From contig CM046856.1 of the NCBI GenBank assembly GCA_025617745.1, positions 35,644,208 through 35,708,207 of the forward strand: a stretch of DNA of 64,000 nucleotides. The letters run 5' to 3'. Positions 14,501 through 26,500 of the stretch are shown one piece after another. Under the pieces are notes generated by a model. The model had not been told where the DNA came from. It did no database searches and worked only from the letters and a program-made list of their open reading frames with translations. Made by a program: the position numbers and the translations under genes. This DNA is from Heliocidaris erythrogramma (lineage: Eukaryota > Echinodermata > Echinoidea > Camarodonta > Echinometridae). The stretch's first letter is position 1. Every line of letters starts with the position of its first letter.

Positions 14501-17500
14501 ATAATTTTACTTGTTTTAAGATATTTTCATGTCCAAAAGTCACTCATAATTTAGATGAAGACCAAAATGAAAGTTTGAACGAAGCAAAATGACCCAGAAT
14601 TGGCGATATAACAAACATTTTAACTCTGAAAACTGGTGCGCCGCGATATCGATAACGCTGGGCACATGTATCTGTATGTATCTATCACCCTGTCAAGGTG
14701 CTTCTCCGGCAGGGGGATTAACATTGCACAGCGCTTGTGTTTACTTTAGGCTTACTGCAATCTCAGGTGTCTAGCAGTGGTGGAAGTCAAATCTGGGTTT
14801 TAGGTTTAAACGCCAGTATTCCTCATGAAAATTTGTATTTATTATTTCTCACACAGAATAATTCTACTTGTGAAGATTTGAACCAGGCTTACAGGTGTCT
14901 GTGCATTGAAGGCTATGAGGGAAACTTCTGTGAGATTGAGACAGACGAGTGCTCATCAGACCCATGTGTGAACGGAGCTACTTGTATAGACCGCTTCAAC
15001 AGATTTGAGTAAGTATAAGTAGACCATTGAGTCTTGAAGATGAAGGTTTTGGTCCCTAACAGAGTCACCCAAAAGGAATTTTACTCCATCGTATAGAGTC
15101 ACACAACGTCAGTGAGCAACTTAAAGAAAAAAAAATGATATTGTCATTCATTATGTTGATCAATGTGATAAAGAGATCCTACTCTTGTGTGCAAATTTGA
15201 CATTGCTGATTGAATGTAGTTCGATGATTCCAAGCTTTATCATCACAACTGCAGTATCATATGAAAGAGGAAGACATGTTATTTTCAATAATGTGTTATG
15301 ATAGATCTAGTTTTGTTTTCTGAGATATTGCTAGATAAATTGGGTTTCATTTTTTAAGAACACACTGTCTTTTATGATTTTAAATAGTTTTTTGGCTGTG
15401 TAGAGTTATTAGACTGGTGCTGTTCATCAACTTCAGGAAATCTTATATACTATATACTATTATCAGTCAATGTTAGGGAGAATCGATTGTCAATTTATCA
15501 TTTCTTTTCTTAGATGTATTTGTCTCTCTGGTTGGATGGGGACCACCTGTGATGAAGACGTTGACGAATGCGACTCTAATCCATGTCAGAATGGCGCCCT
15601 CTGTCTCAACGGACCTGACCGGTTCAGGTGCGACTGTCAGCCTTTCTTCACAGGGACTTACTGCAATGTGACCTTTGACCCATGCGACCCAGGGTTCAAC
15701 CAGTGTCAAAACAATGCAACCTGTGTTACACGATTGGATGGAAGTTACCAATGTGCCTGTGTAGAAGGTAAGAAAGTTTTGTTTCTGTCTACTCATTTGA
15801 ATTGCTTTACAGACTGGTTATGGAATGTTAATGTTTCTCATGTGAACTTCCGAGCAGTGACTGTGCAGTAATTATGATCATTACATCATTGGGAGGGAGG
15901 GGAGGGTAATAGTTTCCTTATAGTGTTCCTGTCTTCTATGTTGGTATTCTCTACACATATATTCTAAATGTCTCTGTATTTCTTATTACATGTAAGTCAT
16001 GGGAGGGGGGATGGGGGCAGAGGGGATGGAAGCAATTTTAGCCACCTGTACTTTAAATCTATGACTGCCCTTTTATTTAATTGCAGAAGTATTTACTACA
16101 TGTAGATGTATATTGTGGCTAGTGGAAAATGCGCTTTCATTTTATGGATAATGATCAATAAGTCACTATACATCTACTTATTTGTATTAACCTCAGTGTG
16201 CAGTCAGATGGGTTTAGTTGGGGCTCAAAGCTCAATCAAAGCCATGTTAAATGCTTAGACCTGTGCTTGACCTAGACTGTGAACCCTGTGCAACCATAAC
16301 AACCTATAACCCTCATCTTTGTAACTATCAGGTTTTGAAGGGTACAACTGTGAAGTGAACACCAATGAATGCTCATCAGCCCCATGTCTGAATGGAGCTG
16401 CGTGCTTTGATGAGGTCGCTGGTTACCGCTGTTTCTGTACGATCGGTTTCCGTGGCATCTTCTGTGAGGTGAACATTGATGATTGTTTGCCTGGTGTGTG
16501 CGCCAATGGAGGGACCTGTGTGGATGGTATAAATGGGTAAGGGAACAGATATTTCATCACCTGTTTGTCTTTCAATTTGAAATTTGTATGAATTTTAGAA
16601 AATGAAATGAAATGAGAAAGCTGAAATAAATGTGGACAAAAGTGATGATGTAATATAATATAAAATGAATATTAAAATAGGTTCCAATATACCTTTTAAC
16701 AAGCTTAGCTGGAAAGTGGAAACAGAATCACGGATAACATACTCATGCATGTATAATGAAAATATGTTTGAAATATAAGAAGTAGAAATGAGTCTTTAAA
16801 CTGTTTTATGAATTGAAAAATGAGAAAGTGTTTTGTTCAAGCATTGAAAATAATTCACAGTGAATAGACAATTAATTTTATTTCTTATGTTTTTCCACAT
16901 GTTGGATCTAGCAGGACAGTTACTGCACTCCTTCTTAAGCTATCGCCTGAATCCCGGGCTTAAGAAGCATTATGCTTAATCTTTTCGCTACATTAAAGTA
17001 ACTTCACCTCTTAGTCGGCATTGTCATCCATCTGATAGAGGTTATTGTTGAATGTACATGTAATAGACATGTTTCCTGTTACTATTATTCATTTCTTTAT
17101 GCTATATGTATAACTCTCCGTGCTGATACCTGAGTGGCCCACAGCAAATTGATTATTAATTCACTGATTATTAAGCCTGAGTCATATCGAATATTTCATA
17201 ATCCGGGATTCGACGGCTTTGATTCGATCGAATACCGGTTAATCGATAAATGATGTGCGGTGAAAACAGAGTTGCACACAGTTGCACGCAGTGCATGCAC
17301 CATGCACCGGTGACCGGTCCGCTGGCATCGCGGGCATAATGGGCTCTCGCTGCTCGCTAGCCAATGGCTAGTAAAATCACAGCGGACGAGCCAAAATCAT
17401 AAAAAATTCTAGTCCGTATGGCTAGCCAAAATATAGTGTCGACACACCCGACAATGATTCAAATTCAAATAATCTTACTTTGTCTTTGGAGACGTTTGTT

Positions 17501-20500
17501 CGATGCAAAAAAAAAAACCCAATACGAAATAAACTTTTCGTCGCTCATGACGTGACTCGACTTCATTCAGCTTCGCTTCACATAGATCATTCAGAAGTAA
17601 TTGCCAATTTGATGAGAGTGTGATATTAGTTATTGCGTACACTCGTACTCATGCCCGTATTTATCATGTTCAATTATACAATTGTCAAATTGACAATGCA
17701 GAGAGAGTGCAAGAATATTATCGTAAACTTCAGTTCGTAACGACAAAACAATTTTTCCATAGAGAAAGCACAGGTAAAGCGCGACGTCCTCCGCGAGCGA
17801 ATTAGCGAAAGTTAGCCAACAGTTTGAACTTTGAAGTCGCCTTCACGTTCTCTGCTAGTATGCTGTACGTTACGGAGTTTCTTTTTTTATTTGCTTTTTT
17901 CATGGTGGCTACGGTAGTCAAAAATCTGGCGGACTACAAATCGATGCACCGGATTTGCCAAAACGTATTCGGGATTTGATGTCTTCGATCGAACACCGGC
18001 TAACCAATCGATTTGACTCAGGCTTACTGATTATTGATTATTGATTGTTAATGGGAACTGTGTCCACATCATTATTAGAACTTCATCCGTCTTCTGGCTC
18101 TGCCCTTCTGTCGTTTTCCTTCACAGCTGTGGAATCGGCTATTGCGTTTATTGCAATACCAACTAGCTCTGCTACCTTTGAATACATTATGATTGTGTTC
18201 TCTGAATGTGTTGATCATCTAGCTATAACAGGCAAAATTGAATGTCCTCTTCATTAAACTGAAAATCAGTTTATCCAAGGGCTGTACATTGCAGGTTATT
18301 AGCAGTGTAAGGTTTTAAGGTGTTTTTGTACTTGACATGTCAAATGTTTTGTCCTTGGTCATTCAGAGAACTGAGATATTCGGGCCTCATGGTTTCCCAT
18401 AATGACCAGCTATTGTGTACTTGTTCATTTTTGTCTCGCCCACCGGAAGGTGAAGGCGAGAGACTAAGGGATCCAAATGGCGTCTGTCCGTCGTCCGTCC
18501 GTCGTCCATCATCCGTCACAAATGTTATGACATAAGACTTTGCAACCGTCACTCACTTTTCAACCAAACTTGGGTTGTAGATGCACTAAGGGGACCTGCA
18601 TGTTATGGTGCCGTTGGAGGTCACATGATAAGGTCAAAGGTCATTTCAGGACAAACGTTAAAATTTACCTGCAAGACTCTCTTATGACTGATAACTTTGC
18701 AACCGTCACTCACTTTTCAACCAAACTTGGGTTGTAGATGCACCAAGGGGACCTGCATGTTATGGTGCCGTTGGAGGTCACATGATGCGGTCAAAGGTCA
18801 TTTCAGGTCAAACGTTAAAGGGAGCGACAAGTCGCAATCTATGGGCGCTTTTACAGTTGGCTGCTCCTTTCTCTGGATCAAAGTTCAAAGCGACTTTAAT
18901 TTATCGTGCGCAGCTAATAAAAGTTTGCACATTGACCCAAATTTGAGTAAACAAGATCACGCATTCTTTATTCCAGTATTTGAATCTCATTGGTCGGTTT
19001 GCGTATGGAGGGATTCGAGTTAACGATCGCGCGAGGAATCCGGCAATAACATTCCTTCGGTAGCGCACGATTGGACCTGATTGTATCCGAATTTCCCTGA
19101 GTCTGGCCAACTGGTCAGGCCCATGGATTACGACTTGCCACTCCCTTTAAAGTTTACCTGCAAGACTCTCTTATGACTGATAACTTTGCAACCGTCACTC
19201 ACTTTTCAACCAAACTTGGGTTGTAGATGCACTAAGGGGACCTGCATGTTATGGTGCCGTTGGAGGTCACATGATAAGGTCAAATGTTAAAGTTTACCTG
19301 CAAGACTCTCTTATGACAGATAACTTTGCAACCGTCACTCACTTTTCAACCAAACTTGGGTTGTAGATGCACTAAGGGGACCTGCATGTTATGGTGCCGT
19401 TGGAGGTCACATGATAAGGTCAAAGGTCATTTCAGGTCAAACGTTAAAGTTTACCTGCAAGACTCTCTTATGACAAATAACTTTGTCACTATTACTCATA
19501 TCAAAGGGGGAGGAGTATGTGGAGGAGAAGTAGGTGAAGGGACAAGTATTTCATGAAATAGCCCTTCTCAAATTTTATGGGATGTTACATTCTATGGCAG
19601 ATATTTCACAATGGATACAATTCTGTTGCATGGCAACAGAGATCGCGATATTTCTAGTTATCGCCAGTGGGCGAGACACAATATCGCTAATGGCTTGTTA
19701 GAAAATCAAAGAGAGAGAGCACGGAGCAGGATTGATACATTCCCTATTACATGTATAAAGTCCAAGCTGCTGTTGCTGTAGTTAGTTCTTGAAAAAAGTC
19801 TCTTGTCTAGAGAGTCCTTTCTTTCTAAGTGAATCCATATACATGCAGTATCATTGCCTGATGCTAAGATTCTTTTCCGTTAATCAGTACTTGTGTCATA
19901 TGATAACTTTCTTCTAGTGGAATGTGTGTGTGTGTGTAATTGGGTTTTTACAGACGCGTATCAATCAGTTATGATTATTTACGTCTGGGACCGACCTTTA
20001 ACGTCACCATCCGAAAGACGTGACTCAGTCTCAAACCTGGGTCCGCTGAATCAGTTTATAACTTCCACTGGTAGCTGGATTACAGGCGCACGCCACAACG
20101 CCCATTTAGTGGAATTTCCTTGTTACATGCTCTTAATGTCAAGATGTTTGAAAGACAAACCACTGTTCATGCTTTCCTTTGCTTTCAGATTCACATGTAA
20201 TTGTATTGCTGGATGGAATGGAGCCAACTGCACAGATGATATTGATGAGTGTGAGTCAGCCCCATGTGTGAACGGAGCGACCTGCCTAGATCTTCTCAAC
20301 AGCTTTGCGTGTGTCTGTGTGCCTGGATATACCGGTGAGCATCAATATTATTTATTTAATTGGAAGAAATTTGTTTTGATGATTTGGTGGAGCATAATAT
20401 TAACTGTGTGTGGCTCTCTCCCAAGGTAGAATGCAGATGAATTAAAGAGAAAATATGAGACAAATCTTATCCGAAAAAAAAACAAAAAAAATTATATTTA

Positions 20501-23500
20501 TGAGAAAAACCAAAAGGACATTCATTTTGGCAATTATAGTTAGGGAAAGAGAGAGAGAGAGAGAGAAGAGTTCTTAATGGAAGCTGCATACAGGTAGTGC
20601 CAAATTTGTCAAATCTATGTCCTTTCACCCTGTAATAAGCCAGTTCGGGGTTAGCGCATGGTACAAATGACCCCAAATATCCACAGATATTTTAGACATG
20701 GAGGGTCCCTTTATGTGCACTTCAGAAAAATAACTCTGGGAGTGATAGAGGTGCCTCATGAATAGCTTTTGTTTCCCCCTTTAAAAAGAATACTTCCACC
20801 TGGATATCATGGAATGCACCATTAGTGCATAACTGAATAATGATTACATGACATTCATGAGCACATATCGAATATTAGTGTCAGTGGGTTTTAGAATTTG
20901 GTACAGATGACCTTTATCTGCTCATGCTCAGATTGCATCTCCGAAGTGGCTTATTAACATGAAAATTACTCCATAAATGTTAATGATATTGTTTATATGC
21001 AGGTAATAGTAGGTGATCTATAATTAATGGTGATAGTGAACAGCTATATGCTTGATAACATCATTTCAGGCACACTCTGTGAAGATGAAATAGAGGAATG
21101 CCTTTCTGACCCATGCCAGAATGGTGCAACTTGCCTGGACGACATCAACCAGTATCAGTGCATCTGTGTGGCTGGATTCACCGGTATCAACTGTCAGGAC
21201 GACGTAAATGATTGCCTACCACCCCCATGTAACAATGGCAGGTATGATACAGAAGGGATTAAACCTTATAGAAAGCTATTTTTAGATAAATATAATTCAT
21301 TATGTTACCTTTTAAAGATTTTAAAAGCATACATGTACTTCACAAGTTTCCTATACTGTAACTGGTAGTGGTATATTCTCAATCAAAAATATTCATAGAA
21401 AATTTCCTGTGGCAAGCCTGCGATTGTGCCAATTTGCAAATGAAAGATTAGTCTTCGGGATTGAACAAAAGATGATTACCGTAAGATTGTAGCACTTTCA
21501 ACCCTTGCACACAGAAACAGAAAAACAAGATGACCAAGTAAATGAGGCAAGAACTCTCAGTGTGTATTAATAGAATCAGGGTTACATATTTTAGTTTGTA
21601 AATGCTGTACACATAGTTCTTGTCTATATGAACACAGCTGCATCGATGAAGTGAATGGCTATCGTTGTGAATGTGACCCAGGCTATGAAGGATTCAACTG
21701 TACCGAGGATGTTAATGAGTGTGAAAGCTCCCCTTGCATGAATGGCGGCCAGTGTAACAACTTCATCAATGGATACACATGCACATGTGTCTTTGGATAC
21801 ACAGGTAAGCTTTCTCATTTGAAGAAATTATATTTGTGTTATGCATTCATGTATCCATAACCTAGCCAGTTTGATAACCAAATTTTCTATTGTGTGAATT
21901 AAAGAAATATTGGTTATACATATACTAGTGGATGGACCGACCAGCAACCTACATGGATTAGAATTCTCTTTTAGCCTGGAGATAAAACTTCAAGAACAAT
22001 TTTTGTGTAGCTGATAAAAGACTAAAAGACTAATCATATAAATTTCTTTCCCTATACACCCATGTAGTATCTATAAAGCAGAGTTTTTCTGCAAAATAGT
22101 AAAGTGAAACATTAAAAAATGTAATTATTTTCTTCTGTTTTTTATTGCATCAGAGATTTTTTTTTATTTAGTTGTAGGCAAATCACTTCAGCAAGCAAGA
22201 GTCTAATTGTTTATATGTTTCATGAATTTTGCTATATAAAATTGTGAAATGTCAAAATACATTGTATAACTACATGTATGTGAATGCCCATGTGCGCAGT
22301 AATAGCATAATATTATTATGATAACTGTCTCCTTAAACTAGGTAGCACTTTATCATTTTCTTCTCTGTCAGGAATTAATTGTGAATTTGATGTGGATGTG
22401 TGCATGGACTCTACTCTTAATGTCACACAATGTCAGAATGGAGCTACATGCGTGGACGGCCAAGGACCAGTTTTCACATGCCTGTGTGCACCAGGTTTCA
22501 CTGGGGTGTACTGTGAGATGGACATCAATGAATGTAGCTCTGGTCCCTGTGAAAACGGGGCAACTTGTACTGATTTGGTGGCTGGCTTCAGCTGTACCTG
22601 TGCTGAAGGTAGGGATTTGGATTTTCATGAAATCTAGGAAATTTCTTTAACCATATTGATTCTATATTTTTCTCTCTGCAGTTATCAAAAATTAAACATA
22701 TTTTAATAGTTCTTTTGTTATTTAAGTTATGCATTAACATGAACTGAAGAGATCTATGTCAGTAGAAAATAATTGTCAGTCTTGCCAAGTGCCTTTTACA
22801 TGCCAGCCTAAGAAGCACATATTCATAGAAAATACCGAAGAAAGATTGAAAGTATGAAAGCCTTTCATTATAAGTCATGATTCTGTACTTCCATTTTGTG
22901 CTTTCACTACATAGTGTGAAATTTACTAAACTAAATTGTATGAGTAGACAGTATTTTTTTTCCGTGGGGGGTTGATGTTGATGATATTCGGGTGTCATAT
23001 TTTGTCCCTAGGCATGAAGTGAATTTCAACAGCAATGAATCATCATGACTCTTTTTGGCATTGTTTCTTACTGTTTAATATCTATCATATTGCTGTGAAA
23101 TACAGGAATGTATACAGAGTATCTTGTCAGTATAATCAGTATTATGATTGTAAAATCAGTACAAATGTATGATATTTTCCTTATAAATGTAGGATGGACA
23201 GGAGTGCTTTGTCAAGAGGACATTGATGAATGCCTGTCATCACTTTGTACCAATGGCGCCCTCTGTAGACAACGATCGCCTGGAGATGGATACGATTGCT
23301 TCTGCGCCCCAGGCTTCCAGGGCATCCTCTGTGAGATAGACTATGACGAATGCCTCTCTGCACCCTGTCAGAATGGCGCCCTCTGTGCCGACCGCATCAA
23401 TGGCTATGAATGCATCTGCAGTAATGGATTTACAGGAGTGAATTGCGGGACGGATATTGACGAATGCCTCAGTGATCCGTGTCTGAACAACGGAACATGT

Positions 23501-26500
23501 ACTCAAGTCGTGCCGGGAGCTTTCATTTGCGAGTGCCTGCCGGGTTTCTTTGGGACACGCTGCGAGTCGGTCGACAACTGCTTCAGTCAGCCTTGTGCGA
23601 ACGGAGCATTCTGTATCACAAACGCGGGAGGGTTTCAGTGCTTCTGTCCAGCTGGCTATACGGGGGTTAGGTGCGAGACCAGACTGGTGACCACAACTAG
23701 TATTGTATACAGAACGTCAAGTGTGATCGCATTTGAATCATCTTCAGTGATGAGTGACCATTCACCAGTCTCTTCTATGGTGATGATGTCTTCTTCACTA
23801 GACATAAGCTCACTTCAAACTAGACTAGTGACAGCTTCACCTACTTCTACAGTCCTAGAAACTGCCTCTTTGTCACCTTCCGTACATGCATCCTCAACAT
23901 TGAGAAGTGACAGTTTACCCGTCTCGTCTATGCCCATGACATCAGAATTAGGAAGAAGCAGTACACTGGAGACTGTTACCATATCTCCCTCACAAACAAT
24001 GCCTATGCTTTCCTCATCAGCTTATTCCATATCTGCCCAAAGTAGTGACCTGACACCAGTCATTTCACCAACTATGATCCCAGTGAGTAGTGAAAGCACA
24101 CCACTATCCTCTTCATCTTTCCTCATGACAGATTTTTTGAGTGCTGATACTTCCATAATAGCAACTCCTACCAGTGTCATATTAGAATCAACACCCTCTG
24201 TGTTTTATACAACCACCCCTGTTTTCACAATGGACTCGACCAGTTTGCCATTGATGTCCACAGGATTGAGCATGAGTCAGAGTGGTGCAATATCACCATC
24301 TCTCGATCTCACTCCTTCTTCGTCAATGGGAGGCATTGCTTCTACATTAATCTTCTCCTCCTTCAGCATGCACACTTCGCAAATTTATTCTACACTTACC
24401 CCATCAGAAACAACGACGTCATCAGTTTTATTGTCAACTCCTGTTGTCCAGTCTCCTGCATTAATTTCTTCCACTCCAATTTTGATGACATCTAGCCAGC
24501 CTCTGTCTTCGTCCTCTGTGTCTTCTCCCACGCCTTCATCTTCCCCTCAGGCCTCGCCCACCTTAGCAACTTCTGGCCAATCACAGATAATGATGACACC
24601 CAGCCAATCGGATATCATGCCGACATCATCCTTCTCCTCTGAATCCACCTTTACATCTCAACAACAACGGACAGAAATTGCTTCAAGTTTGCAAGGGACA
24701 CAGCTTCAAACAGCAAGTGATTTTTCAAGTCTAACGTTATCCCCAGATGTACCGTCATCAACTGCTGGGACAGAAATCACTTCAGTTTTGCAGAGGACAC
24801 AACTTCCAACATCAAGTCCCACTTTGTCACTGGGAATGTCATCAATGTTGACTACTGAGGTCTCAAATCCATCGAGTTCTGTCTCTCTGATGAGTAGCAC
24901 ACATCAGATGTTCAGCACTCCAGTAACAGGTCAGAGGTCTTCAACTTTAGTTGGAACTCCAAGTATGTCTTCCCTACCTTTGATTATATCATCTGAAACC
25001 CCAGTCTCGACATCAGCCGCTATGACCTCTTCTGACCTTTCAACCGGGACTGCTGAGTCATCGTCCGCTGGCTCAACCATAATGTCCCAGTCAGTGACAT
25101 CATCAATGTCATCAACAGTCACAACTACGTTAATGCCTACACCAGAGGTGACAACACCATACTTCACCCCTACAGCAACAGTGGAACCATCCACTACAGC
25201 ATTACCACCAAGTACCTGTGAGACCAGTCCATGTTTAAATGGAGGGGTGTGCAGAAACCAGACGTCTGAAGAGGGATTAATGTTTGAATGCGACTGTCCA
25301 TTCAGATTTACAGGAAGCTTCTGTGAAACAGGTGAATATGTCTTGGAGCATGAAATATAGGTCTGGATACATGTATATGTACATGTATAGTGCTGATTTT
25401 AATATGGGCAAAATTTTGAAAGTTAGAATTTGTTCATTGATGTTACAAAATGCACTAAAATAAAATGGGTACCTGGTAGGAATTTATTCCTTGAATGCTT
25501 TCAGCGCCTTATAGGGCAGCTGGGCTAAAGCCAGGGTAATATTCGAGCGCCTTGAACACCATTGGTGGATATGAGCGCTATATAACTATCCAATCTTATT
25601 ATTATTATTGTATCCCCCGGCAGTATGCCGGAGGATACTTTGGATTCAGCAGCGTTTCGCCGCCGCCGCCGCCGCCGCGTCACATTCTTGTGTGCGCTCT
25701 AGCGGTCACATTTCTTGACGAATTTTTTTCAGACTTCCTGTGGACGTGTATCTTGGTAAAATCTGGACCCCTATAGTTTCTGGTGATGCTGCCCCCAGTG
25801 TTCCGTCTTTTATAGGGTAAAAGGCCATATTTTTGGGGATAGATTGTGTGCGCTCTAGCGGTCACATTTCTCAACGGATTTTGTTCAAATTTTGTATGAA
25901 GGTGTGTCTTGGTAAAATCTGGAACCCTATAGATTTTGGTGATGCTGCCCCCAGTGTTCCGTCTTTTATAGGGTCAAAGGTCATATTTTGATAGATGTCT
26001 TGTGTGTACTCTTGTGTGCGCTCTGGCGGTCACATTTCTCAACGGATTTCGTTCAAATTTTGCATGAAGGTGTCTCTTGGTGTAATTTAAAAACCTATAG
26101 TGTTTGGTGATGCTGCCACCAGTGTTCCGTCTTTTATAGGGTCAAAGGTCATACTTCAGGGCATGGCGTGAGTGCACTCTGCAGGCCACATTTCTCAACG
26201 GATTTTGTTCAAATTTTGTATGGAGATGTATCTTGGTATAATCTACACATGTTTAATTTTTGGTGATGCTGCCCTCATTGTTCCGTCCTTTATAGGGTCA
26301 AAGGTCATTTTTCCATTTCTTGCACTCTTACTTCTGCATTTCTCGACGGATTTCGTTCAAATTTTGCATGAAGGTGTCCCTTGGTGGAATCTAAAAATCT
26401 ATACTTCTTGGTGATGCTGCCACCAGTGTCCCGTCTTTTATAGGGTCAAAGGTCATACTTCAAGGGATGGCGTGAGTTCACTCTGCAGGCCACATTTCTT

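Larger units (their letters stand above)
3314..24000 (+). other. EYS-like introns without recognisable content
   Basis: Within this span I see nothing definable in 3314-3956, 4214-4615, 5180-5747 (except a CT run), 6780-7257, 9994-10534 (decayed palindromes near 10355-10480), 10635-11051, 13914-14856, 15009-15513, 15768-16331, 21242-21637, 21805-22371 and 22609-23192. The same holds downstream for 28332-28853, 31108-31659, 31741-32379, 34495-35071, 38194-38631 and 38846-39171. Confidence 0.5.

Noticed and set aside
18540-19556. Repeated small frames starting [10 protein letters not shown]
   Set aside because: They recur once per tandem unit and are broken by the unit length; transposon core, no coding evidence.
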